Of a stretch of DNA of 64,000 nt, positions 53,291-64,000 are shown piece after piece. Source of the stretch: Alnus glutinosa (taxonomy: Eukaryota; Streptophyta; Magnoliopsida; Fagales; Betulaceae); the NCBI RefSeq assembly GCF_958979055.1, contig NC_084897.1, forward strand, positions 23,587,628 to 23,651,627, given 5' to 3'. Position 1 is the first letter of the stretch, and every line of letters starts with the position of its first letter. A model generated the notes under the pieces. The model had not been told where the DNA came from, did no database searches, and worked only from the letters and a program-made list of their open reading frames with translations. The position numbers and the translations under genes were made by a program.

Positions 53291-53299
53291 TAATGAATT

Positions 53300-54390
53300 T
53301 TAATCTAATTGTGATTTTAAATATCACTTCAATTTTAAAGGAATATATACAAGACAAACAAGAGAAAACTTTTAACATTAATTACCTTTGTATATATATA
53401 TATATATATATATAACAAGGACCGAACGAAATACTATTAGACCTTATCACAACAAATGTGTACATATTCATTTGGTACGTGACATTACCATTACTAATCC
53501 AACCAAGAGCTATTTTTTATATTGTTAGAATTTTGCCAAAGTCAAATCCTATTTAAGTGTCCAACATATGAACCTATACATCATGATAAATATACAATTT
53601 TTTTTTTTTACATCTCATGTACATTTTTTAAAAAAACTAATTATTAGATTTGTAAGACCTACGTATGAGACCTAGATATGTAATGATTAATTTAAAAAAC
53701 AAATGTACATGGATATATATAAATTATATAATAAAATATGTAAAAATATCATTTATCGCCTAAAAATATATATCGGTTTATACTAGCCTAACTAATAATT
53801 AAGAGACATGATACACATATATCTTTTGTACATTTCTTTTCTAAATTAACCATTTGATCTATAGGACCTACATGTGAGTCCTACAAATTTGAGTAATTTT
53901 AGAAGTCTATCATGTGTCACTCTTGTGTCCATCTAAAAATGAGGTGACTTTTAAAATCATCATTTGATTAAAATTCAATAGTGATCAATCACAAGGCCAA
54001 TGACAATTTTCAAAGCCACATCATTTTTAGATGGATACAAAGATGACACATGATGAACTTTTAAAATTAATTACTATACAAATTCAATAGTTTATATTTT
54101 TTTTAAAAAAAGATGTACACTATATATACGAATAAGAGATGTAAAAAGATTATTTCTCAATAATTATATATACTTATATATTTCTCAAACTACCCCTTAA
54201 TTCATATTAATATTCTTCCCAAATTTTCATGGGCGGTGATCTTTTTACATTTTTTATATGTTTTCCTTACATTTTTTTAGAAATTAATTACGCACGTGGG
54301 GTCCTACATTTGAGGAAGAGGGAAAGAATTACCTGCATACGAGCCTTACGAAGGATCTGACGGTATTTTAACAGCGTACGTGGACTTTTT
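53300..54390. other. AT-rich spacer with MITE-like inverted repeats
   Basis: An inverse pair at 53915-54060 (GTGTCCATCTAAAAATGA ... CATTTTTAGATGGATACAAA) is a MITE-like hairpin, related in wording to 20805-20860. A TA repeat lies at about 53391-53412. No gene. Confidence 0.5.
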
Positions 54391-54411
54391 TAAAAAATGA
54401 GAGAGAGAGAA

Positions 54412-54807
54412 TTACCCGCAAATCTCTCTCTCGTACCGGCCAACCTTTCTCTACTCGTCTTCTTCATTAATGTCGAAGGAGAAGATCGAGATGTTCTCGA
54501 TCACGGGCCGACTTTCTACGCGGCGTGTACGACTGGTTATCCTCAGACCCGCGTGGCCATCACTCCTCCTCTCGATCTCATCAAGTGCAACAAGCAGGCC
54601 TACCTAGCTTTACCCGCAAATCTCTCTCTCGTACCGGCCAACCTTTCTCTACTCGTCTTCTTCATTAATGTCGAAGGAGAAGATCGAGATGTTCTCGATC
54701 ACGGGCCGACTTTCTACGCGGCGTGTACGACTGGTTATCCTCAGACCCGCGTGGCCATCACTCCTCCTCTCGATCTCATCAAGTGCAACAAGCAGGCCTA
54801 CCTAGCT
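54412..54807 (+). pseudogene. Two identical tandem copies of a mitochondrial phosphate carrier fragment
   Basis: A 198-base unit is present twice without a visible difference (54412-54609 and 54610-54807). It encodes TFYAACTTG, VAITPPLDLIKCNKQ, the first carrier repeat of the plant mitochondrial phosphate transporter (compare its FYAACT..G and TPLD.VKCN.Q pattern). Just before, in another frame, MSKEKIEMFS fits the region next to it in that protein. The fragment is therefore frameshifted and lacks about 20 residues (the text YPQTR replaces the usual helix loop). Because 198 is a multiple of three, the frame runs open through both copies (54397-54846), but no other carrier repeats follow. It is a captured gene piece, not a working carrier. 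Confidence 0.7.
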
Positions 54808-55316
54808 TCTTTCACGATCTCTCTCTTATTTTCTTTCTTCTACTAATTTTTAATTAATTAATTATCTGTCTTAGACTCTTAAACATTTGCGCGCTTACCT
54901 CATTGAAAATTTTCTTTTCTCTCTCTTTTTTTTCCTTTAAGGGAAGAGTCGGAAGACTCATAACTTGTCAATTGTCACTAATGGGATTGGATGTGCAATA
55001 ATTCTGAATAATATAATCGGTTATTTATTGTACGACCCTCCATATTCCAAAAGAAGTCAACCATTGTTGGCCTGGACAACACGAAAGCACTGTAATTGAT
55101 CGATATGGCGGCCGGTTGAGCACTGTGGTATATGCCCCATCCTTTGGTCGGCAAAATTCTATCCTAGAAGTGTCGATGAATCGTCAAATTAATCCATTTA
55201 TTACGGTATACAAATATAAGTATTCATTAAAAAAAAAAAAACGATTACAGAAAGAAAATAATCACAATTTAAAGTAGACAACTTTAAAATTGAGTTTCAA
55301 ACAATATTAGATGACC

Positions 55317-57719
55317 CTAATGGCGCAGAAGCATCTCTACAACCTGGTTCATGGTGGGTCTGTCATCTTTGTCGTCTGCCACACATTGCAAAGCAACTTT
55401 GACCAGAAGCTCCATCTTGGCAGAGTCATATTTCCCAACCATCCTGGGATCAATAATTGCTTGAATCCATGACTCATTTGCACTAGTGCTTGCAATATTG
55501 TTGTTGATCTTCTCCTTCACCAACTTGACCACGCTCGTATACTCCCCCGCCCCTCCGCTGTTAGAGCTATGCATACCTGTCGGGCTCTTTCCAGTAACCA
55601 TTTCCAACAAAACGATCCCGTAACTGTAGACATCCACTTTAGATGTTATAGGAAGATTGTAAAGCCACTCTGGAGCCATGTAACCTCTAGTTCCTCTCAT
55701 CTTTGAGAAGCTTGAATGATCAAGTTCACTTCTATTTAGAAGTTTAGACAAGCCAAAATCTGCAACTTTCGGTTGGTAATGATCAGAGTATAAGAGTATG
55801 TTCTGAGGCTTTACATCACAATGAAGAACCCACTCCAGGCACTCCTCATGCAAGTAAGCAAGGCCTTTTGCTGTACCCACTGCAATTTCAAACCTCTTTT
55901 CCCAATCAAGTGCATTAGAAGTAAGATTTTCCGCCAAGGAACCATGCTCCATGTACTCATACACTAGAAGCCTGTGCTTTCCCTCTACACAGTATCCCCA
56001 TATCTCTATCAAGTTCATGTGGTTAAGCCTCCCAATAATGTTTACTTCTGCTAAGAATTCTGCTTCTCCTTGGTTGGCTTCGTTGAGTCGCTTGATTGCA
56101 CATACCCGCTGATCAGGCAGTACACCTTTGTATACTGTCCCCCCCGCACCTCGTCCGATCACTTCACTGAATCCTTTCGTTGCCTTTCTGAACTCAGCAA
56201 AGGTGAAGCGCCTAAATCTTGTTGTCAGGAGGTATCCTTGTTCAGTTGGGTCTGAATGTCTGTTAGTCCTGAATAAGAAAAACAACACCAGCAAAACGCA
56301 GGTGACCTCTGCACCTCCGACTGCAATGGCAAACCAAAGCAAAAGCTTCACCGTCTTATTTTCATACGTTTTTCTTACTTGCTTTGAAGCTTCGCTTGAA
56401 CACTCCAACCTTGAATTTTCGTTATCTGGCGTGTTGTTGTGGGAAAGACCAGCTTTGGGTAGTCTTAAATATAAATCTCCCTCAAAATTTGGTGTGCGTC
56501 GCCCATTGAGTAGCATAAACTTGGGGTAACATTTATTGACACCTTCATCAGCAATAAACTTAAATTGGAACCCTTTGCAATCACAATATTTCAGGCATTG
56601 TTCTTCGCAGCTTCGTAAGGAACGATTCGATGGGGCCTCTATATCAGAGCCGTAGAACTCAACATAAGCAAGTTGGACAAAACTGGACTCATTCCTGTGA
56701 CTGCAAGAGATGTTGAATTCTGGCATACACCCAAAAGACCAGTCAGTTGGATCCTCCATCTTGAAGCCCCGTAAGCAAGAGCATTTCCTGCCAGAAGCGT
56801 GATCATAACTACACACGCTATTGGGTCCACAGATGCCATGAATCTGACATGTGATAGACAACGCTTGCCATGTCACAACCCAATCCCGACCTTCATTCGT
56901 CTCTTGCAGGCTGTACAATCGCAGGTTGCCATCAGAATCCACCGTCAATCGTCTGGGAACTAGCACGCCAAAATCTGCTGCTTGGAAAGCAAGATGGTCA
57001 GACGATTGGAAATAGCCTGTGACGTTTAGTATTCCGTCTCTACTTGTATTGTACTTAGACCTTCCGGCTTTTCCGAGGTCATCTAACCATGGAGCAGGCC
57101 AATAGAGACTGGATACTGTTATGCCTTGGTGAAGCAGGCGGAGTACATTATCGTTGTCAAAATAGAGCTTATAGTAGCCAGAAGAATAGTCAGCTTCACC
57201 TTTTTTTGAGATAAGGCTTGAAACCCTGGTGAGTGCTTGTTGAGGTAGAAGAGTATCTGTAGGCGAATCAAAGCTTTGCCAGATGACAACGCTCTGATCA
57301 GAACTATGAAGAACAAGATTGCCTGTGTTTAGGAGCTGTAGCTGCAACTTGGAGGCATCGAATGAGGTCAAGACTGGTGTTCTAGTGGCCCAAATGGTTA
57401 TACCAACAGAGTTTGTTAGGATAAGCTTGCCATCTTTCAAAAGTGAAAGCTGTGAACCTTTTCCATCCACAGGATCATCTCGGTTTGCCATCCAAACAAC
57501 GGTGCGAGCCGAGGAGAGTGTGAACCATATGGAAAAGCAGAAAGCGTTATCCCCAACGGGGAAAAACCCCGCAGAGAATTCACCATTTGCTGAAACCAAT
57601 GCGTCGCTTGGTTTCTCGACTGATAGAGATGAGCCTCTGAGAAGGTCAAGTGTTTCAGATGAAGATAGAGAAGAAGCTTGCAGCAGACAAAGAAGAAGGA
57701 TTAAAATTGAGATATCCAT
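55317..57719 (-). CDS. G-type lectin S-receptor-like serine/threonine kinase (ZmPK1-like), intact
   Basis: One intronless frame of 800 residues. Signal peptide at 1-20; bulb-type lectin domain at about 25-165 (TGNLVLHSSD, IWQSFDSPTDTLLP); S-locus glycoprotein part; EGF-like Cys cluster at 291-331 (CQIHGICGPNSVCSYDHASG); PAN-like part at about 339-420; membrane helix at about 458-483; kinase at about 518-800 with the glycine loop IGRGAGGTVYKG (521-532), Lys543, HCDVKPQNILL (Asp635), DFG (654-656) and GTRGYMAPEW (676-685). The residue before the catalytic Asp is Cys, so it is a non-RD kinase, the class common among immune receptors. It should sit in the plasma membrane and bind an unknown outside ligand. 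No stop or frameshift, in contrast to its three relatives in this window. A TATA box lies at 57758-57766. Confidence 0.95.
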   Translation of the reverse strand: MDISILILLLCLLQASSLSSSETLDLLRGSSLSVEKPSDALVSANGEFSAGFFPVGDNAFCFSIWFTLSSARTVVWMANRDDPVDGKGSQLSLLKDGKLILTNSVGITIWATRTPVLTSFDASKLQLQLLNTGNLVLHSSDQSVVIWQSFDSPTDTLLPQQALTRVSSLISKKGEADYSSGYYKLYFDNDNVLRLLHQGITVSSLYWPAPWLDDLGKAGRSKYNTSRDGILNVTGYFQSSDHLAFQAADFGVLVPRRLTVDSDGNLRLYSLQETNEGRDWVVTWQALSITCQIHGICGPNSVCSYDHASGRKCSCLRGFKMEDPTDWSFGCMPEFNISCSHRNESSFVQLAYVEFYGSDIEAPSNRSLRSCEEQCLKYCDCKGFQFKFIADEGVNKCYPKFMLLNGRRTPNFEGDLYLRLPKAGLSHNNTPDNENSRLECSSEASKQVRKTYENKTVKLLLWFAIAVGGAEVTCVLLVLFFLFRTNRHSDPTEQGYLLTTRFRRFTFAEFRKATKGFSEVIGRGAGGTVYKGVLPDQRVCAIKRLNEANQGEAEFLAEVNIIGRLNHMNLIEIWGYCVEGKHRLLVYEYMEHGSLAENLTSNALDWEKRFEIAVGTAKGLAYLHEECLEWVLHCDVKPQNILLYSDHYQPKVADFGLSKLLNRSELDHSSFSKMRGTRGYMAPEWLYNLPITSKVDVYSYGIVLLEMVTGKSPTGMHSSNSGGAGEYTSVVKLVKEKINNNIASTSANESWIQAIIDPRMVGKYDSAKMELLVKVALQCVADDKDDRPTMNQVVEMLLRH

Positions 57720-57757
57720 AGATATGCGAGAGGTGGCGTAAAATCTTGTTCATACTG

Positions 57758-57766
57758 CATATATAG
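57758..57766 (-). promoter_or_regulatory. TATA box of the intact receptor kinase
   Basis: CTATATATG on the minus strand, about 40 bases upstream of the ATG, shared with the copies at 30640 and 36521. Confidence 0.55.
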
Positions 57767-58143
57767 CCGACGAATTAAGAAAGCAAATGCTCACGACCAC
57801 AAATTAGAAGATAGTCCGTATGGGCGACTTACCATTTTGATGGTTGAGTCTTCCCTCCCGAATAAGGCTGGCACATTAATTAGCACATGTTCTATGTCTA
57901 TATTCACTTCACCATTGACCTTTGACTAAAGACTCAAGTCGCTGGTTTAGATCAACTTTAGGACGTTGTACACAGGGGTAGTGGTTTTATCATTTTTCAT
58001 ATATATATATATATATATCAAAGTAGATTTTTTTAAGGTTTTTTTTTTTTTTTTGGGCATTAATCAGCGGTAGCTAGCAAAGTCTAGTCAGAGTATTATA
58101 TAATAATTAAGCTTCAATCATGGCACATGTTCTTTGATCGGAC

Positions 58144-59169
58144 TAGGGGTGTAAACGAGCCGATCCTGAGCGGGTATTGCCTGTTCGAGCTTGGCTCGTT
58201 TAAGTAACAGTAAAGGTCGAGCTCGAGCTCGAGCTCGAGCTCGACACGAGCTGAAAAATCTTGTGCGAGATCGGCTCGTGTAGGAAAAAATACTGTCCGA
58301 GCTCGAGCTCGAGCTCGGTCATTTTAGTCGATTCCGAGCTCGAGTACTCGGCTCGAGCTCGGCCCGTATCACAATTTAAATTTATTGACTTTAGCATGAA
58401 AAAAAAAAAAATTAAATCACAAAATTTCAAATAATGTGCAACTTGCACGTATTAGGATTTTACATGAAGGCAAATTGCGAATGAATCTAAAATCTGAATA
58501 CAATTACAACTATAGAAATAAAATAAAATTACATTTAAACAAATACAAACAGAAATATAAGAAATTACAATTACAAGTATGATTCGAAAGTATAATAATA
58601 ATGTTTAATTCCTTTGTATGCTCCCAAATAAAACCTACAGGAACACACTAAAAAAAAAAATTAAGTTAATTTTAACTCCCTTACATTAGTTACACAAGTT
58701 CTATGTACTTGGTAAAAATGTCAAGGGAGGTTAAATAATAACACAAATTAATGTGCATAAATCATTAAATAATAAATCATACATTATCTTTAATTTGCTC
58801 CCAAATATATTATATAATCATATGATCTAAGTATTATCATATGATAGTATATTTAACATAATTTAACAATTCGTATGTAATGATTATTAAATATAATAAT
58901 AATACTCATAGCATATAATAAAGTGATTGCATATTTTATATTTACATGTTATATGTACAATGTTATATTATTATATGATCATATAGTCCTATAAATTATA
59001 ATCTTATTATATTACATGAATAATATGATTAAATATCTGGATTGTCATTATATCATATGACTAACAATTAATTATTGATACTATTCACTTTTACTATTTT
59101 ATATATATATAACCAATTAATATATACTAACTAATAACTATTGTTATTTGTTACTTAATTTATGCTTAC

Positions 59170-59210
<41 letters not shown>

Positions 59211-59427
59211 GAGTCGAGCCTTAATAAACGATTCGATCCTTATACGAGCGGGTTCACGAGCTTTAGTCGAGTCGAGCCGAATTTATACGAGTTTGCATCG
59301 TTTAATAATCGAGTTTGATTTTTGTGTTCACGAATAGCTCATTTAATAATCGATTCGAGCACGAGTCAAGTTTATTCGAGTCGATCTCGAGTAAGCTCAC
59401 GAGTAGCTCAGCTCGTTTACACCCCTA
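58144..59427. mobile_element. Non-autonomous hAT element, 1.28 kb, with 8-bp duplication GATCGGAC
   Basis: The ends TAGGGGTGTAAACGAGC and GCTCGTTTACACCCCTA are perfect inverses. GATCGGAC lies at 58136-58143 and 59428-59435. Both subterminal parts are packed with GAGCTCGAGCTC-type repeats in the left half (58205-58375) and CGAGTCGAG / ACGAGC phrases in the right half (59205-59415). The centre is AT-rich and has no transposase, so movement would depend on an outside enzyme. Confidence 0.85.
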
Positions 59428-59435
59428 GATCGGAC

Positions 59436-61570
59436 AGTGGGGGTGGGGGGAAGGTCTCTGTATGTTCGCTGCCTTATGTTTTAATAATATATATACTATA
59501 TAGCATGTGCTAGTGATATGGCCCATACAGGAATTATGGGATATTTTGTTATCAATCAATGATCGAGGTGGTATTCTTATCGGATATGTCACTTTGTTAA
59601 TTCAAACAATAAATTAATGTGAAAATGTTCTTATACGATTTACATGTTCTATAAGAACTCTCAACACCATATACCTCATATTAATTTTTTTATATTTACT
59701 GTTTGAATTATTAACCATCCATATAATAAAATCATTGAAGATTTCTATCAATTTCCTATCATATAATTGGTTGTGCAGCTTCGTGCCTGTAATTAGTTTT
59801 GGGAGGTGCGCCCTTTCTATTTTTTTAAACACGTATTTTTAAAATATTTTGTATTTTGCGTCGTTGAAAAGTGTTTATTTGGCCGGTAACTCTATTTTTT
59901 TTAAAAAAAAAAAAAATTGTTTTTTTGTTTACTAAACATGGCTGAGATTTATTAATTAGTATTATTTTGGAAAAATTCAAGATATTCTCTTTAAACTACT
60001 ACGCAATTGATAATATATTTTTCAAACTTTCAATTGGAGCAATGTTCTCTCATACTACCAAAAAATTGTCAATAACTCTTCAAGACTAGGAAAAAGGCAA
60101 AAATAACCAAAAAGAGAGAGAGAGACAAAAATACCTTGTTGGATATTAATTTTTGTGCATTGAGGACATGGCCGGCTTAATAAATTTTAAGGCCTAAGGC
60201 AACAAGTTTAAGTGAAGCCATTTTCTTATATTTAAATATTAATTAAATTAAATTTATTTTAATATTTATATAATTTATTTTATTTAATATGTCAATTAGA
60301 GCACTTTCTTCTATTTGTAAAATGTAATTTTATATATATATAACTTACTAGATATAGAAGGACTTATCACTTGATTCAAAGATATGAAATAATAAGATTT
60401 AAAGAAAAATAAAGAGAAAAATTAAAATAAGTTATATAAAGATTGATTTGTAATAGAGCATAATGCAGGAAAAAAAAAATGATGGATATTAAAGACTCAT
60501 CGAGTGTGTAATTCTATCTATTATGCATAACACAAACAATGAGAATTTATACACTTTAAAGATTTTTTTTTTTTTTTTTATATTTTTCTAAAAATTCAAT
60601 TCAAATAAATGTTGGATAAAAAATTATGCACGTTGGACTAATTTCATGAATGTAAAAATTGGGCTTCTAAAAATAGTAAATAAGTGGGACTTTTCAATAA
60701 TTTATGAATTTTTTTTCTAAATGTGAATAATGAGACTTTCAATTTGTAATTACTTTTACCATGATTGAAGACCTTAATTAGAAACTATTTATTAAATTTT
60801 TACCATATTAGTCTTAAAATTTGTCTTGAAAATAACATTTATTGTACAATTATTAAGTGGAGGCCTTAATTAAAAGGTATTTTATTAACTTTTTTTAAAA
60901 AATATAAATATATTTACTGTATAATTATTAGTTGAGGGTCTTATTTAATTGGGAGCATTAACGACCAACCGTCTAAATTGCCTAGGACTCAGCCACCTGA
61001 ATTAATTGAGGATTTGGGGAATTATTTTATTGGTCTGTTGTTGAATCATATTCAATATCCACGGTCTACCGTCAATGTTTTGTTCATTAAGCACTAATTA
61101 AGTGGGTAAAAGGGTGGTGGGGATGTTGGCAAGCCACAACTTGTTCTGAGAAATATCTATTTTCAATATTCTCAACGCTACAGTTCAATCATTAAAAGAA
61201 AGCAAGTGGCTTCTCTACTTGTAACTTTGGTGTCTATTTTTTTTTTCAATTTGTCCATATTGATAATTATTAAAACCCGGAAGGTGTTTCAATTCAAACC
61301 GGCCGACTTCTACAATACTCCATGTAGGACCAAACGGAATTGTCAAAGAATAACAGTTGCCATGCAGCTACAAAAGTCGATCTCTATTAACATATCAATT
61401 TACAGAGACGGTAATTCAAACAAGACAAATTAAAAACACGTAGCAAAACACAAGACTCCATGTATCTGATCGTGTATCTTCGATATAGTGTTTCAAATTG
61501 ACGTGGAAATTCCTTATTGGTGGACCTGGTTTACATTAGATCGATGCTTATTGAATCTATTATCTTTAAT
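59436..61570. other. AT-rich spacer, no gene seen
   Basis: Contains A/T runs and a phrase near 60165 (ACATGGCCGGCTTAATAAAT) that looks like the end of an old repeat. Reading all frames gave no domain or splice pattern. Confidence 0.4.
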
Positions 61571-61576
61571 TATAAT

Positions 61577-62009
61577 TGTTAGAGCATATAAACATATTAT
61601 GCTCAAATTAACATGCGCAGCGGAAAAACAAAAGACAAGGATCTAGGTTTACCTCTAGCCATCTTTGTTCAAGCGCTTCCACGATCCATCTGAAGAACAA
61701 GAAAAAGTTATCTGAGGGATCTTCTAACCTATGCCTATGACCGAATTGCCGTACTGATGGTGTATACAGGCTATTAATTTATAGGCTAAGTCAGAGACGT
61801 ACCCTCAAATATGGTAAATACCGTATTGTTCATCCCATCAAGGAAACAATATTATTAATTGATTTTAAATCAATTAAAACGATTCCATTACGGTAATTTA
61901 ATTAATTAAATTACCTAACCGTAATACCGTATATACTATTTATTTATTAAATATTAATAAATACTTCTTTATGTGGCATATAGGTCATATATGAAAATAA
62001 TATCTTACA
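61577..62009 (-). mobile_element. 3' LTR of a Ty1/copia retrotransposon
   Basis: On the minus strand the LTR runs from TGTAAGATATT (62009) to GCTCTAACA (61577), 433 bp with TG...CA ends. Immediately upstream on that strand is the polypurine-like tract AAGTGGGAGAA, the usual junction between the inside and the 3' LTR of copia elements. The partner LTR is outside the window. Confidence 0.75.
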
Positions 62010-64000
62010 TTCTCCCACTTGGCCTTTATGACACATAACCTTATGGTATTAGGTTCCTTAGTTTCGCCAATCACTTATGGAATCCTCCCACTCAGATAAG
62101 AAATGTTTCACATGAATCATGGCGGTAAAATCATTATAAAATTAGGTCGTCCCTTCAATGTATCACAATGTAAAACATTCCTTACATGAGTACCTTATGG
62201 ATAATCAAGCTTTATGAATGAACTTCCTATAAGTCATTCGGGTCCAACTTTATTTATCCTCATGAATAAAATAACAAATGTGCACAAATTTTTTATTATA
62301 ATAACTTCATGTCTATAGACCAAAAAGAGACAAAACAAGCAAAAAAAAAAAAGAATTAATGAGTCTCATATACTCCGCATGACTTTATAATTTCTTTACC
62401 GGTAAACTTTAATTCATGGGATCCGCAATCATTAATTCAATACTTATATGCTCAATAGACCCTTTATGTCTCTTAATGTTATCTTTCGTACTGAGATACT
62501 TGATGTCGATTTACATCTGCTTCTACTCTTTATTCTTATAAAAGAAGATTATAGTAGAATTACCGCAGAGTATCTTTATGGTCTAACTGTAAAATCGACA
62601 ATACTGAGACTTTCAACAAAATGTCTCATCCATCATGCCTGTGTACTAAATTCATAGCACGTGAGAATTTTAGCTTTCTTGGTAGACGTAGCAACTATAG
62701 TCTGCATACTGCATATCTAGGATATACCCCTCAATAAAAGATATGTACCCTAAAGAAGACTTTCTACTATCTACACAATCAGCAAAACTCAAATCTGAAC
62801 AACTAACCACCTCCGAATGGAAATTGTATCTTTAGGTTTAGTTGAACTTCTTGGTTCCTTGCGTATACCACAAGACTTTATTTGCAGCGCTTTATTGACC
62901 CAATATTTTAACTGTCAGTCCAATGGTTAAGTCTAGTGCAAGCATGTGCTTGCATTAGGTTGCATAATGCAGATGCTTTACCAAATACTTTTCACCTGCC
63001 CTTGTTCCAATACATTTTGGGACATAAATCTGTATTGAATTGGTCCATTTTAATTGCTACTGAAGGTGCAAATCCTTCATTCTAAATTTACCCAAAACTT
63101 TTTCATTGTAGGCCTTCTGAGACAATGTTAATGTTCTTTATGTCTCTGTGAATCTCTATGTCAAAAGACATAAGAGGTTTCACCCAAATCTTTCATTTCA
63201 AAGTTTTGTGAAATGAACTTTATGTAGCAAACCTAAATCACCACTTGCAAAAATAATATCTACATATGGGCATCGAAAGATTACTTTACTCCCACTGACC
63301 TTAAGGTATATATACTAATTAACAAGGTTTTCAATAAACAATGAAGCAGTAATCTTGTAAAAAGTATATCACCGATGAGAGATCTGTCACAGCCCATAAA
63401 TAGAATTCTTTAATTTGCAAGCTTTCTTACTGTTATTTATAAAACCTTTTGATTGTTTCATGTAAACCTCTTACTTGAGATCTCCATTCAGGAAAGTTGT
63501 TCTCACATCCATTTGATGTAGCTCTAGGTTAAAATGAGCTACTAATGCTATGATTATCTTGATGAACCATTCTTAGACACTGGAGAGAATGTTTAATGAT
63601 AATCAATGCCTTATTTGTGAGTAAAACCATTGGCTACGAGTCTAGCTTGACTTTTGAGCCATGGATTTATCTCTTACTTCATGGCATTGAATCACAATGT
63701 GGAGTTTTCTCCACTCATAGCATGTGAAGACAATTTTGGATAATCTTTATGTCTAATGTCAACATCAGACTCTTGGAGATATACAACATGATCACTAAGA
63801 ATTGTTGATCTCCTTATTCTATAGGATTTTCTTAACTCTACTTTCTCTGCATTTTGCAATGGGAGAATATATTTATTTTGAACATGTTCTGTATGAATTG
63901 GTTGTTCTAGACTGATTGTGGCTCAGGAAAATCAGATATTTTCCCTTAATACAATCGATCTTCCTCTATGAGGAGGAGATTTGGTCTACTCTAGTGCTTC
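62010..64000 (-). pseudogene. Decayed copia polyprotein (reverse transcriptase and RNase H region), partial
   Basis: The minus strand shows, with many stops and frame changes, KSQARLVANGFTHK, GIDYH, LHQMDV and FLNGDLK (about 63650-63480), then KVSGSKVIF with PYVD (the worn YVDD site, about 63260), GLSQKAYNEKVL-like text (about 63120) and ALCNLMQAHACTR (about 62930). This is the order of copia reverse transcriptase followed by RNase H. The element runs off the right edge. It cannot make protein. Confidence 0.75.

Noticed and set aside
54397..54846. A 149-residue protein-coding gene
   Set aside because: The open frame exists only because a 198-bp damaged carrier fragment was doubled in frame; the rest of the carrier is missing.

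Overview
The window is nuclear DNA from a flowering plant, most likely a eudicot. It has split genes with AT-rich GT-AG introns, plant-only gene families (a PSI-containing aspartic protease, a G-lectin receptor kinase, a MUSTANG-type domesticated transposase), TTTAGGG-type repeats, and many MITEs and class I and II transposons. I cannot name the species from the sequence alone. All calls come from reading translations, splice signals and repeat ends by eye; no database search was run. || Left part (1-30 kb) is gene-bearing. It holds the 3' end of a G-patch/C2H2 zinc-finger gene (110-1948, +); a complete 13-exon vacuolar-type aspartic protease (5996 to 2491, -); a LINE RNase H relic (8520-9060, -); a small conserved two-exon gene of unknown function (11071-11950, +); an intronless PLP enzyme of the L-cysteine desulfhydrase family (15813-17171, +); and a two-exon PB1 + MuDR transposase-derived gene (22717-25101, +). 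|| Receptor-kinase part (27-58 kb, all minus strand) contains four relatives of one intronless ZmPK1-like G-lectin receptor kinase: a fragment (27.1-27.5 kb), a full-length copy with two one-base frameshifts (28189-30596), a 'ghost' at 36.35-36.53 kb that kept only its two ends, and an intact copy (55317-57719). || Transposon part (36.5-52.5 kb): a roughly 16-kb degenerate CACTA (En/Spm) element sits in the TATA region of the ghost kinase. It carries broken TNP2-like and Transposase_24-like genes, subterminal repeats at both ends, a duplicated AT-rich block with TTAGGG motifs, and about 1.6 kb of degenerate CCCTAAA telomere-like sequence almost free of G. A 3.1-kb solo LTR with a perfect 5-bp target duplication lies inside the TNP2 gene. 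|| Other mobile DNA whose target duplications I could read: hAT elements with 8-bp duplications (34706-34957, 35290-35491, 58144-59427), Harbinger-like MITEs in TTA (20958-21448, 31828-32142, 33118-33798), a truncated LINE (12.5-12.9 kb), a SINE (53183-53290) and two insertions that are almost only poly-A. The right edge (61577-64000) is the 3' LTR and decayed reverse-transcriptase region of a minus-strand Ty1/copia element. || The most unusual items are the deleted kinase with microhomology at its junction, the telomere-like G-free block in a CACTA element, the perfect 198-bp tandem duplication of a mitochondrial phosphate carrier fragment, and the abrupt codon-usage switch inside the desulfhydrase gene.
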